A stretch of DNA of 42,900 nt from Calidithermus chliarophilus DSM 9957 (lineage in GTDB: Bacteria > Deinococcota > Deinococci > Deinococcales > Thermaceae): assembly GCF_000430045.1 (NCBI RefSeq), contig NZ_KE387023.1, positions 1,226,174 to 1,269,073 on the forward strand. Reading direction: 5' to 3'. The notes under the pieces were generated by a model. That model was not told where the DNA came from. It ran no database searches and saw only the letters and a list, made by a program, of their open reading frames with translations. Of the stretch, positions 32,448-40,523 are shown in pieces; position 1 is the first letter of the stretch; every line of letters begins with the position of its first letter. A program made the translations under genes and the position numbers.

Positions 32448-33784
32448 CGGTCTCCTCCGGTCAGGTCTTCCCCCAGCGCGGCCCGCAGCCGCAGCGCGGC
32501 GGTCTGGGCCGAGGCCAGGGCGGTCTCGAGGCTGAGCTGCGATTGCTGCACGTTGAGCTGGGCGAGCTGCACGTCGAGGGCGGTGGCGGTGCCCGCGGCC
32601 AGCCGGGCCTGGGCGGTCTTGAGGCTCTGCTCGGCGTTGCTCAGGGCCAGCCGGGCCACCTCCACCCGCACACGGGCATTCTGGGCCTCGAGGTGCTTCT
32701 GCCGCACGTCGAGCTCCGCCGACTTTCGCGCGGTCTCGAGGGCCTTCTGGGCCGAGGCCAGCGCGGTCTGGGCCGAGGCGATGGCGGCGTCGGCGCCGGG
32801 GGCCAGCACCGCGAGGTCCACCGACAGCCCCACGCTGAGCGCGTTGGCGGCGGTGCTCGAGCCCCCTAAGAGCGGGTAGGAGGCGCTGAGGGTCGCCAAG
32901 CCGCTCTGCAGGTTGAGCCCGGCCTGCACCGAGCCGCCCCCCGACTGGCTGCTGCCGTAGCCCAGGCTCAGCGAGGCCGCGGGGAACCAGCGGTCGCGCT
33001 GGGCGATGGCCAGCCTGTCCTCGGCCTCGGCCACCTGGAGCTGGGCCTTGCGCACGTCGGGGCGGCGGGCCAGGGCCTGCGCGAGGAGTTGCTCGAGGCC
33101 CCCCGGGGGCAGCTCGGCGGCCTCGGGCGCGGTGCTCAGTTCGCCCAGGGCGCCCACCTCGAGGCCCAGCGTGTTCGCCAGGCTCAGCCGGGCCAGGCTC
33201 AGGTTGCCCTCGGCGTTGATCGCGCTCACCTGGGCGTCGGCCAGGTTCTGCTGGGCGGCGATGAGGTCCTCGAGGGTGGCCTGCCCGGCCTGCTGGCGGG
33301 CGGTGGCGACCTCGAGCTGGCGCTGCCGCAGCCGCAGGGCGGCCTGGGCCGCCTCGTGGCTCAGCGCGGCCTGCCGGGCGCTGAAGTACTGGCCGAGGGC
33401 GGTGGCGTAGAGGGTGTTGCGGGCCTCCTGGCGCTCGAGCGCGGCCCGCGCCAGGCTGCGCTCGGCGCTCCTCAGGCCGTCGTAGGCGCTCGACCAGGGC
33501 AACAGCCCGCCCAGCGAGGCGCTGCCCGAGAGGCTGAGCCGCTGGGTGGGGTCTGGCGAAGCCATGCTCGAGCCCGCCAGCGAGTAGTCCCCGCCCAGCG
33601 AGGCTTTGAGCCCCAGGCCCGCCCGGGCCGCCTCGAGTTGGCGCTGCGCCGACTCATACGAGAGCTCGGCGCTGACCCAGCCCGGCGAGCGGGGCAGTTG
33701 CCGCAGGGCTTCCGGCAGGCTGAGGGCCTGGGCGGAGGTCGCCAGCGCCAGCAGGGAAAGCCAAAGCAGGGGTTTGCTCAACAC
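32444..33784 (-). CDS. TolC-like outer-membrane factor 1
   Basis: 446 residues. Signal peptide LSKPLLWLSLLALATSAQA, then two OEP domains with long coiled helices (ALERQEARNTLYATALGQYFSARQAALSHEAAQAAL and the matching C-terminal half) and Gly/Ser-rich beta-barrel stretches (LSLGYGSSQSGGGSVQAGLNLQ). The trimer should form the outer-membrane channel. First gene of the efflux operon. Start GTG at 33784, with TTG at 33781 as alternative; GGAGGTGG lies immediately upstream. The stop overlaps the start of the second TolC-like gene. Four 11-bp-spaced direct repeats lie 36-74 bp upstream. Confidence 0.92.
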   Translation of the reverse strand: MLSKPLLWLSLLALATSAQALSLPEALRQLPRSPGWVSAELSYESAQRQLEAARAGLGLKASLGGDYSLAGSSMASPDPTQRLSLSGSASLGGLLPWSSAYDGLRSAERSLARAALERQEARNTLYATALGQYFSARQAALSHEAAQAALRLRQRQLEVATARQQAGQATLEDLIAAQQNLADAQVSAINAEGNLSLARLSLANTLGLEVGALGELSTAPEAAELPPGGLEQLLAQALARRPDVRKAQLQVAEAEDRLAIAQRDRWFPAASLSLGYGSSQSGGGSVQAGLNLQSGLATLSASYPLLGGSSTAANALSVGLSVDLAVLAPGADAAIASAQTALASAQKALETARKSAELDVRQKHLEAQNARVRVEVARLALSNAEQSLKTAQARLAAGTATALDVQLAQLNVQQSQLSLETALASAQTAALRLRAALGEDLTGGDR

Positions 33785-33819
33785 TCCACCTCCATGCTTT
33801 CGAAGTCTCGAGGGCGGCC

Positions 33820-33858
33820 GTGTAGCGGTTGGGTACGCCTTGTGTAGGTTTCGTGAAG
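33820..33858 (-). promoter_or_regulatory. Four direct repeats with 11-bp period before the efflux operon
   Basis: Read on the minus strand: CTTCAC (33858-33853), CTACAC (33847-33842), GTACCC (33836-33831), CTACAC (33825-33820). The steps are exactly 11 bp. Another CTACAC (33875-33870) lies out of phase. PhoB/OmpR-type regulators bind such 11-bp direct repeats. The same arrangement, with the third unit again degenerate, is before the response regulator gene at 34667. Confidence 0.65.
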
Positions 33859-33960
33859 GCTCGGGGATTGTGTAGCCCTTTTGAAGACCGCCCTGCTGGA
33901 AGGGCGTAGCTTTCCCCGCCCAGAGCGGGCTCCAGGCCACCTCAGCCCGGGTCCGGAGGT

Positions 33961-33977
33961 CTTCGCACGGGCTTTAC
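33961..33977 (+). promoter_or_regulatory. Two-unit direct repeat before the small secreted protein
   Basis: CTTCGC (33961-33966) and CTTTAC (33972-33977), an 11-bp step, related to the repeats at 33820-33858 and 34574-34612. It overlaps the presumed -10 TACATT, so repression is possible. Confidence 0.4.
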
Positions 33978-33980
33978 ATT
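33975..33980 (+). promoter_or_regulatory. -10 element TACATT of the small secreted protein gene
   Basis: TACATT followed 6 nt later by an ATG (33987). Transcription would start near there and give a leader of about 75 nt before the real start at 34062. No -35 is evident. Confidence 0.4.
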
Positions 33981-34061
33981 CCCTCCATGGCTTTTGCACG
34001 CCCCGGTCCCACACTTGGCCCCGTGGGCAAGCGAGCCTTGCCCCGCCAAAGGAGGAACATC

Positions 34062-34523
34062 ATGTTCGGATTGATCGCAGCAGCCGCTATTGTCATCGGA
34101 AGCCTCTTCCTGCCCGCCGCTCCCGAGGGGATGTACGCCGCTAACCCTGTCGAGGTTCAGGCGGGACAGGCCATCCAGGCCAGGGCCGGGAGCACCACCT
34201 ACGTCCAGCTCACCCAGGACCCCACCGGCTGGGGAATCAGCAAGGACGACGTCAGCGACCTGGTCTACGTGGATGACGACGGCTACGCGCCCAACCCCAC
34301 GGCCCGCCTCGAGCGCTTCTGGGTCCTCGACGAGGGCGCCCCCGCCGGCTGGGCGGTGTTCGTGCCCGACAGCCAGGCCACCCGGGAGGGCGCCATCGTC
34401 AACACCTACGGCATCCGCGTCCCCGAGGGCACCCCGGCCGGCCAGTACGCCCTCGAGGTGCAGGTGCGCGACAACGAGAGCGGCCAGGTGTACACCTTCC
34501 CCCTCACCGTCAACGTCGGCTAG
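34062..34523 (+). CDS. Small secreted beta-rich protein
   Basis: 153 residues. Signal peptide FGLIAAAAIVIGSLFLPAA, then an acidic mature domain with Ig-like strand pattern (VEVQAGQAIQARAGSTTYVQL, GTPAGQYALEVQVRDNESGQVYTFPLTVNVG). AAAGGAGG lies 8 nt before the ATG at 34062; an in-frame ATG at 33987 has a -10 but would give a poor signal sequence. It lies between the divergent efflux operon and the two-component system, and is probably part of their regulon. Possible role as periplasmic sensor or binding protein; not recognised. Confidence 0.75.
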   Translation: MFGLIAAAAIVIGSLFLPAAPEGMYAANPVEVQAGQAIQARAGSTTYVQLTQDPTGWGISKDDVSDLVYVDDDGYAPNPTARLERFWVLDEGAPAGWAVFVPDSQATREGAIVNTYGIRVPEGTPAGQYALEVQVRDNESGQVYTFPLTVNVG

Positions 34524-34545
34524 CCGCCCATCCTCGAGCCTCCAC

Positions 34546-34565
34546 AGAGCCCCCGCGGGGGCTCT
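34546..34565 (+). terminator. Terminator after the small secreted protein
   Basis: Perfect palindrome AGAGCCCCCGCGGGGGCTCT followed by TCC, 22 nt past the stop. Confidence 0.7.
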
Positions 34566-34573
34566 TCCGCCGT

Positions 34574-34612
34574 CTACACACGGCCTTCACAATTTCCACC
34601 CCCGCCCTTCAC
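34574..34612 (+). promoter_or_regulatory. Four direct repeats with 11-bp period before the response regulator
   Basis: CTACAC (34574), CTTCAC (34585), CCACCC (34596) and CTTCAC (34607), each 11 bp from the next. They end about 42 bp before the -10 element at 34654. This is where an OmpR-type activator would bind; the simplest idea is autoregulation. Confidence 0.65.
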
Positions 34613-34653
34613 CGCCGCAGGCCAAGCTGGGCCATGATGCCGAGTGCTGCGGA

Positions 34654-34659
34654 TAAACT
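34654..34659 (+). promoter_or_regulatory. -10 element TAAACT of the two-component operon
   Basis: TAAACT lies 7 nt before the ATG at 34667, giving a leaderless start. No -35 match is seen, in keeping with activator dependence. Confidence 0.55.
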
Positions 34660-34666
34660 GAACCTG

Positions 34667-35340
<674 letters not shown>

Positions 35341-35344
<4 letters not shown>

Positions 35345-36651
35345 AGCTGTGGAACCGCCTGGAGGTCCGCCTCGCGCTGCTGATGGCGGCGGTGGCCGTG
35401 GCCACCAACCTCATCACCTTCGGCCTCACCGCCTACCAGGGCCAGAAAGAATTCCGCTACCTCCCCGCCAGCGTGCGGGCCGTCCTGCAGGACCCCGAGG
35501 CCGTGCCCCTGCCCTTCGACCTCTCCAAGGAGATCAACCGCCAGCTCCTCAACTCCGACCAGGTCATCATCCAGATGGCCCCCGACGTGGTCCAGGGCGA
35601 GCGGGTGGTGATGCTGCGGGCCCTCGAGGGCGGCAACGTGCTCATCACCCAGCAGTTCACCCTGCGGGCCCCGGTGCCCGGGGTCTCCCGCCGCGAGGCC
35701 GGCTTCCTGGCCCGGCTGCAGCAGAGCCTGACCTGGGCCACGCTGGCCTCGGTGGGGCTGGGCATCCTGATGGCCTTCGTCTTCGCGCGCCGCCTGGCCC
35801 GCCCCCTCGAGGCCATCTCGCAGGGGGCCAACCGCTTAGCGCGGGGCGAGCTCGCCGTGCGCATCCCCGCCCCCCGCAGCAACGACGAGGTGTCGCTGCT
35901 GGCGCGCAACTTCAACGCCATGGCCGAATCGCTCGAGCGCCTGGAGAAGGAGCGCCGGGCCATGATCGCCGACATCGCCCACGAGCTGCGCACCCCCCTC
36001 ACCGTGCTGCAGGGCCGCCTCGAGGCCATCCAGGACGGGGTGATCCGCCTCGACGAGGCCGAGGTCGCCCGCCTGCACCACCAGACCCGGCTGCTGGCCC
36101 GCCTCGTCGAGGACCTGCGCACCCTCTCGCTCGTCGACGCCGGGCGGCTCGCCCTCGAGCGCCAGCCGCTCGAGCTGCGCGAGGTGCTGGCCTCGACCAC
36201 CCAGAGCTTCCGCACCCGCGCCGAGGCGCGGGGGGTGCGGCTCGAGCTCGACCTCCCGCACCAGCCCATCGCCCTCAGCGCCGACCCCGACCGCCTGGCC
36301 CAGGTGGTGGGCAACCTCCTCACCAACGCCCTCGACCACGCCCCGCCCCAGGGCCGGGTCATCGTCGCGGCCGGGCAGGAGGACGGCGAGGTCTGGTTCA
36401 GCGTGGCCGACACCGGCCCCGGCATCCCCGAGGAGGCCCTGCCCAAGATCTTCGACCGCTTCTACCGCGTCGAGCAGAGCCGCAACCGCCAGACCGGCGG
36501 AACCGGCTTGGGCCTGTCCATCGTGCGCGCCCTGGTCGAGCTGCACGGGGGGCGGGTGAGCGCGGGCAACCGCCCGGAGGGGGGTGCGGTGTTCCGGGTG
36601 GAGCTGCCGGTAGCGCCGAAAGGGGTCGAGGGCCGGGGGGCGGTGCGCTGA
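35341..36651 (+). CDS. BaeS-like sensor histidine kinase
   Basis: 436 residues. TM1 at about 11-31, a periplasmic sensor of about 100 residues, TM2 at about 131-150, and HAMP at about 150-205 (FARRLARPLEAISQGANRLARG). HisKA has His214 in DIAHELRTPL. HATPase_c has N-box NLLTNALDHA, G1 DTGPGI and G2 GGTGLGLSIV. Start ATG at 35341 overlaps the regulator stop (ATGA). It should sense envelope stress or a drug and phosphorylate the upstream regulator. The short sensor region has no recognised domain. Confidence 0.94.
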
Positions 36652-36654
36652 ACG

Positions 36655-36760
36655 CCGGGAAACGCCGATAGCCGATAGCCGAACGCCCAACGCCAAACGC
36701 AAAACGCCAAACGCAAGACGCAAAACGCGAGATGCGAGGCGCCTTGGCCCTTGGCCCTCG
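36655..36760. repeat. Heptanucleotide repeat array, copy 11
   Basis: About 15 units in phase: GCCGATA, GCCGAAC, GCCCAAC, GCCAAAC, GCAAAAC, GCAAGAC, GCGAGAT, then TTGGCCC-type. It fills the gap between convergent genes ending at 36651 and 36775. Confidence 0.86.
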
Positions 36761-36774
36761 ACTGCCACAAGCCT

Positions 36775-37233
36775 TTACAAGCTGAACCGCCGGTATACGA
36801 ACTTGTCCTCCGGAGCGACCTCCTTGCCTTCCTGGGCGAAGTAGGAGTGGAGGAGGCCGGGCTCGAGGTGTTCGTAGAGCATCCACAGGTCGGGTTTGTC
36901 GGGGTTGAGGCGGTAGAACACGGCGCGGCCGGGCTCGAGCTCCACGGCGCAGAACTTCACCGACTCCTCCTTTTCCTCCCAGCCCACCAGCCCGGGGTTG
37001 AAGTGCTTGATGCGCAGGATCAGGCCCTCGGGCTCCTGGGTGATGGTGATGTGTTCGGTGAACCAGGGCTTTTCCTCGCGCACCCAGCGGAACATGCCCA
37101 TCATCAGGCCGTGGGCGGGGTAGCTCCAGTACTCGTCGATCTCGTCGAGGCCTTTGTGGCCGCGCCAGGCCCCGGTGAGCCAGGAAAGCGTCTCGAGGCT
37201 GGCCTGCTGGGCCTGGGTCGGGTAGATCGGCAT
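36775..37233 (-). CDS. DUF6265-family protein
   Basis: 152 residues. It fits the DUF6265 pattern: LSWLTGAWRG near the start, then DEIDEYWSYPAHGLMMGMFRWVRE, and a lipocalin-like series of beta strands to the end (KFVYRRFSL). Such small beta-barrel proteins have no settled role and may bind a hydrophobic ligand. AAAGGAG lies 7 nt before the ATG. It is divergent from the HAD gene at 37285, with only 51 bp between the two starts. Confidence 0.85.
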   Translation of the reverse strand: MPIYPTQAQQASLETLSWLTGAWRGHKGLDEIDEYWSYPAHGLMMGMFRWVREEKPWFTEHITITQEPEGLILRIKHFNPGLVGWEEKEESVKFCAVELEPGRAVFYRLNPDKPDLWMLYEHLEPGLLHSYFAQEGKEVAPEDKFVYRRFSL

Positions 37234-37272
37234 ATGCGCTCCTTTCCTGAGAAAGCCCTAATCCGAGTTTAG

Positions 37273-37278
37273 TAGGAT
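37273..37278 (+). promoter_or_regulatory. -10 element TAGGAT of the HAD-CMD-Nudix cluster
   Basis: TAGGAT lies 6 nt before the ATG at 37285, without a ribosome site; leaderless type. Confidence 0.55.
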
Positions 37279-37284
37279 TCCATC

Positions 37285-37956
37285 ATGAAGCGTGCCGTGC
37301 TCTTCGACGTGGGCGACACCCTCATTCTCGGGCATCCGAAGTTCTGGCTGTGGCCCCTGCTGCACGAACGGGGGATCACCGACAAGGCCGACACCTCGAG
37401 GCTCATGGAGGCCGTCATGGCCGCCTACCGGGTCTACAACGAGCGCCACATGCAGGCTACCACCGTCGAGACGGCCCTGCCGGTGTGGGCCGACTTCCAC
37501 CTCACCCTGCTCTCGGGCATCGGGTTGGGCGAGCACGCCGAGGAGATCGTGGGCTTCCTGCGCGACAACTGGCAAAACCCTAAGGTCTGGCCGCTCACGC
37601 CGGGGGCCAAGGAGGTGCTGGGCGAGCTGAAGGGGCGCGGCTACAAGCTGGGCGTGGTCTCCAACTGGGACGCGCTGCTGCCGGGGGTGCTCGAGGCCAC
37701 CGGACTGGCCCCCTACTTCGACTTCGTGGCCGCCTCCGCGCTGGTGGGCGCGGCCAAGCCCGACCCCCGCATCTTCCGGGTGGTGCTGGAAGCGCTGGGC
37801 GTCGAGCCCCACGAGGCCTTGCACGTCGGGGACTCCCCGGACGACCTGGGCGGCGCTGCGGCCGCCGGGGTCGAGGCCGTCCTCTTCGACCCCTACCGCC
37901 GCAACCCCGAGGCCCTGCACGAGCTGTGGGGGGTGCTCGAGCGGCTGGAGGCCTGA
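37285..37956 (+). CDS. HAD-superfamily hydrolase
   Basis: 223 residues. Motif I is LFDVGDTL (nucleophile Asp8), with a helical cap at about 20-90. Motif II is VVSNWD, motif III Lys in GAAKPDPRIF and motif IV HVGDSPDDLGGAAAAG. It is a class I phosphatase-like enzyme of the YjjG/HDHD3 type; substrate unknown. Distinct from the HAD gene in the purine operon. It is followed 18 nt later by a CMD-family gene and then a Nudix gene, in the same direction. Confidence 0.92.
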   Translation: MKRAVLFDVGDTLILGHPKFWLWPLLHERGITDKADTSRLMEAVMAAYRVYNERHMQATTVETALPVWADFHLTLLSGIGLGEHAEEIVGFLRDNWQNPKVWPLTPGAKEVLGELKGRGYKLGVVSNWDALLPGVLEATGLAPYFDFVAASALVGAAKPDPRIFRVVLEALGVEPHEALHVGDSPDDLGGAAAAGVEAVLFDPYRRNPEALHELWGVLERLEA

Positions 37957-37961
37957 GGCGT

Positions 37962-37967
37962 TAGGCT
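37962..37967 (+). promoter_or_regulatory. -10 element TAGGCT before the CMD gene
   Basis: TAGGCT lies 7 nt before the ATG at 37975; the gap GGAGCCC could also serve as a ribosome site for read-through from the HAD gene. Confidence 0.4.
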
Positions 37968-37974
37968 GGAGCCC

Positions 37975-38325
37975 ATGAGCGTGCGCAAAGCCATCTGGGG
38001 AGAGAAATTCGAGGCCATCGAGCAGAGCCTCAGCGAGGTGGACGCCGACCTCTACGGCTACATCCGCGACTTCGCCTACGAGGAGGTGCTCGCCCGCGAG
38101 GGCCTGGACCTCAAGACCCGCGAGCTGCTGGCGATCACCAGCCTCATCGCCCTGGGTTCGCCCAAGGAGCTCGCCACCCACCTCGAGGGCGCCCTCCTCA
38201 ACGGCGCCAGCGAGCGGGAGATCCGCGAGACCATCATCCAGTCGGCGCTCTTCGTGGGCTTCCCCAACGCGCTGGGGGCCATGAAGATGTTCCACGCCCT
38301 GCTGCGCAAGCGGAGCGAGGCATGA
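37975..38325 (+). CDS. Carboxymuconolactone decarboxylase (CMD) family protein
   Basis: 116 residues, the size of one CMD domain. Core: LDLKTRELLAITSLIALGSPKELATHLEGALLNGASEREIRETIIQSALFVGFPNALGAMKMF. The AhpD-type CxxC is absent, so a peroxidase-linked thiol role is unlikely; it resembles the decarboxylase branch with a His in THLEGAL. The true substrate is unknown. Its stop overlaps the Nudix start (ATGA). Confidence 0.9.
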   Translation: MSVRKAIWGEKFEAIEQSLSEVDADLYGYIRDFAYEEVLAREGLDLKTRELLAITSLIALGSPKELATHLEGALLNGASEREIRETIIQSALFVGFPNALGAMKMFHALLRKRSEA

Positions 38326-38798
38326 TCGTCTGCTCCGACGTGCTGCTCTTCGACCGGCCCAACGGGCGGCTGGGGATGGGGCGCAAGAAGCGCGGGGCAG
38401 AGGTGGGCAAGATCCAGGGCTACGGCGGCAAGCTCGCACCCGGAGAAACCCTGGCCCAGTGCGCCATCCGGGAGCTGATGGAGGAAGCGGGCGTGCGGGC
38501 CAAGGAGCAAAACCTCTGGTACGTGGCCTACCTGACCTTCGAGTTCCCCCACAAGCCCGAGTGGAGCCAGGTCGTGCACGTCTTCCGCCTGGAGCACTGG
38601 GAGGGCGAGCCCCAGGAGACCGAGGAGATGGCCCCGGTGTGGTGCGACCTGCAGGCCCTGCCCTACCCCGAGATGTGGGACGACGCGCGCTACTGGATGC
38701 CCAGGGTGCTCGAGGGCCGCAAGGTGCGCATGCGCTTCGTCTACGGCAAGGACAACCAGACCGTGGCCCAGGCCGAGCACGAGGAATGGCCGTCGTGA
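38322..38798 (+). CDS. Nudix hydrolase, MutT/MTH1-like
   Basis: 158 residues. A complete Nudix box Gx5Ex7REUxEExGU at 36-58 (Gly36, Glu42, Arg50-Glu51, Glu54-Glu55, Gly57). The context KIQGYGGKLAPGE resembles human MTH1-type enzymes that clean oxidised purine nucleotides. The region after the box (VHVFRLEHWEGEPQETEEMAPVWCDLQALPYPEMWDD) also matches that subgroup. Likely converts 8-oxo-dGTP or related triphosphates to monophosphates; the exact substrate is inference. It is translationally coupled to the CMD gene. Confidence 0.93.
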   Translation: MIVCSDVLLFDRPNGRLGMGRKKRGAEVGKIQGYGGKLAPGETLAQCAIRELMEEAGVRAKEQNLWYVAYLTFEFPHKPEWSQVVHVFRLEHWEGEPQETEEMAPVWCDLQALPYPEMWDDARYWMPRVLEGRKVRMRFVYGKDNQTVAQAEHEEWPS

Positions 38799-38799
38799 A

Positions 38800-38895
38800 C
38801 CCCACCCTCGATCGTCCGACACCACCGACTTCAGCGAGCTCGACTACGACGCGGTATTGCAACGGGTGAGCGAATTGTTGGAGGAGGCTATTTGA
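38800..38895 (+). pseudogene. Possible short reading frame or gene remnant before the cold-shock gene
   Basis: A frame different from the Nudix gene encodes about 31 residues ending [22 protein letters not shown] and a stop at 38893-38895. The helix at the end looks protein-like, but no start codon or ribosome site is found. It may be the tail of a lost gene, or chance. Its stop lies within the cold-shock promoter. Confidence 0.25.
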
Positions 38896-38920
38896 CTTAC
38901 GTCCCTGCTCGTGCTACTGT
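38892..38920 (+). promoter_or_regulatory. Promoter TTGACT-17-TACTGT of the cold-shock gene
   Basis: -35 TTGACT (38892-38897), exactly 17 nt, -10 TACTGT (38915-38920) with TGC just before it. Strong sigma-A consensus. The transcript would have a leader of about 50 nt. Confidence 0.8.
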
Positions 38921-38975
38921 TGCGGTGTCCCCCAAAAATCCGGTTGGGTTTTGCAGGGTCGTAAGGAGAAGTTTC

Positions 38976-39182
38976 ATGAACAAAGGTACCGTCAAGTGGT
39001 TCAACGCGGAAAAGGGTTACGGCTTCATTGCTCAGGAGGGTGGCCCCGACGTATTCGTGCACTACTCGGCCATTCAGACCGATGGTTTCCGTACCCTTAA
39101 CGAGGGCGATGTGGTCCAGTTCGAGATCGAGCCGGGCCGCAACGGGAAGGGCCCCCAGGCCAAGAACGTTCGCAAGGCCTAA
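38976..39182 (+). CDS. Cold-shock protein (CspA family)
   Basis: 68 residues, typical size. It begins [23 protein letters not shown] and has RNP1 (KGYGFIA) and RNP2 (VFVHYSAI), the single-strand nucleic-acid-binding surface of the five-strand OB barrel. TAAGGAGA lies 6 nt before the ATG. Transcribed alone from a strong promoter and closed by a clear terminator. Likely an RNA chaperone; constitutive or stress use cannot be told. Confidence 0.97.
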   Translation: MNKGTVKWFNAEKGYGFIAQEGGPDVFVHYSAIQTDGFRTLNEGDVVQFEIEPGRNGKGPQAKNVRKA

Positions 39183-39200
39183 CACCTCGCAAAACGTCTG

Positions 39201-39229
39201 CCCCCCGCTAAGCGGGGGGTGTTTCTTTG
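39201..39229 (+). terminator. Rho-independent terminator of the cold-shock gene
   Basis: CCCCCCGC-TAA-GCGGGGGG followed by TGTTTCTTT. Textbook form. Confidence 0.88.
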
Positions 39230-39236
39230 GTGTTTG

Positions 39237-39461
39237 CGTCGATGGTCGATAGCTGATAGCTGGGCGCGGGTCGTACGTCGTACGTCCTACGTCGTACGCG
39301 AGACGCCAAACGCAAGACGCAAAACGCCTTGTCACCCCCCTTAGCAAGGGGGGCTGGGGGGGATACTCCCTCCCAGCCCGTGGGGAGGGACGGGGTGGGG
39401 GTAACCACGGGCCACGGGCCTCCCGCTGAAAGCTGACGGCTGACGGCTGACCGCTGACGGC
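39237..39461. repeat. Composite heptanucleotide repeat array, copy 12 (inverted order E-D-B-C-A)
   Basis: Blocks from left: GTCGATA/GCTGATA units, GTCGTAC/GTCCTAC units, GCCAAAC/GCAAGAC/GCAAAAC units, the double-hairpin block C at about 39333-39405 (CCCCCCTT-AGC-AAGGGGGG then a CCTCCC/GGGAGG region), and CCACGGG then GCTGACG/GCTGACC units up to the pfkA stop. Confidence 0.88.
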
Positions 39462-40433
39462 TTAGAGCGCCAATGTCTTCGCCAGTTCGTACTTCCGCCG
39501 GTTGATGTCCTTGCGCTTTTCGACGGCTTCCTTGAAGGGGGTGAGCCGGATCTCGTCGTTGACCTCGCCGATGGCGACGCCGCTGGCCCCGGCGAGGAGG
39601 GCGTCGACGCAGGCGGCGCCCAGGCGGCTGGCGAGGACGCGGTCGATGGCGGTGGGGCTGCCGCCGCGCTGGATGTGGCCGAGCACGGTGACGCGGCCCT
39701 CGATGCCCGAGCAGAGCTTCACGTCGCGGGCCAGGGCCTCGGCCCCGCCCTCGTAGCCGCCCTCGGCCACCACCACGATGGACGACTTCTTGCCCTTGCC
39801 GGCGGAGGCCTCGATCACCTGCGCGCACATGTGGGCGCTGGTGGGGTCTTCGGGGAGCACGATCACCTCGGCGCCGCCGGCGATCCCGACCTCGAGCGCG
39901 ATGAACCCGGCGTGCCGCCCCATCACCTCGATGAAGAACACCCGCTCGTGGCTGGCGGCGGTGTCGCGGATGCGGTCGATGGCGTCGAGGGCGGTGTTGA
40001 CGGCGGTGTCGAAGCCGATGGTGTAGTCGGTGCCGTAGAGGTCGTTGTCGATGGTGCCGGGGGCGCCGACGATGGGGATGTGGTGCTCCTCGACGAGCTT
40101 CAAAGCTCCCCGGTAGCTGCCGTCGCCGCCGATGCAGACCACGCCGCTGATCCCCGCGTCCCGCAGGTTCTGCGCGGCCTTGGCCCGGCCCTCAGGGGTC
40201 ATGAACTCCTTGCTGCGGGCGGTGAGGAGCACGGTGCCGCCGCGCTGGAGGGTGTTGGCCACGTCGCGCGGGCCTAGCTCGATGAAATCGCCGTCGATCA
40301 TGCCCTGGTAACCGCGGCGGATGCCCACGACCTCCAGGCCCTGCGCCGTGCCCGCGCGCACCACCGCGCGGATGGCCGCGTTCATGCCAGGGGCGTCGCC
40401 GCCGCTGGTAAACACACCGATTCGCTTCATCAT
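39462..40433 (-). CDS. pfkA: ATP-dependent 6-phosphofructokinase
   Basis: 323 residues, normal for the bacterial enzyme. Motifs: TSGGDAPGMNAAIRA (ATP), IGGDGSYRGA, PGTIDNDLYGTDYTIGFDTA (catalytic Asp region), EVMGRHAGF (fructose-6-phosphate binding) and LGHIQRGGSPTA. The GGDGS glycine marks the ATP-using type rather than the pyrophosphate type. It controls entry to glycolysis. GAGGTCG lies before two adjacent ATGs; the first (40433) is used. It follows rsmI by 90 bp in the same direction. Confidence 0.97.
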   Translation of the reverse strand: MMKRIGVFTSGGDAPGMNAAIRAVVRAGTAQGLEVVGIRRGYQGMIDGDFIELGPRDVANTLQRGGTVLLTARSKEFMTPEGRAKAAQNLRDAGISGVVCIGGDGSYRGALKLVEEHHIPIVGAPGTIDNDLYGTDYTIGFDTAVNTALDAIDRIRDTAASHERVFFIEVMGRHAGFIALEVGIAGGAEVIVLPEDPTSAHMCAQVIEASAGKGKKSSIVVVAEGGYEGGAEALARDVKLCSGIEGRVTVLGHIQRGGSPTAIDRVLASRLGAACVDALLAGASGVAIGEVNDEIRLTPFKEAVEKRKDINRRKYELAKTLAL

Positions 40434-40523
40434 TCGACCTCACCACTCCCACGCCAGGTTCAGCGTTCACGCGTCGCCGGGAAGCCCTTCCCGCGGGAAA
40501 CGCTTCCAGAAGACGCCCGGCCC

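Noticed and set aside
33987-34061. ATG at 33987 as start of the small secreted protein
   Set aside because: It has a -10 just before it, but the extra 25 residues are basic and would spoil the signal peptide; AAAGGAGG stands before ATG 34062.
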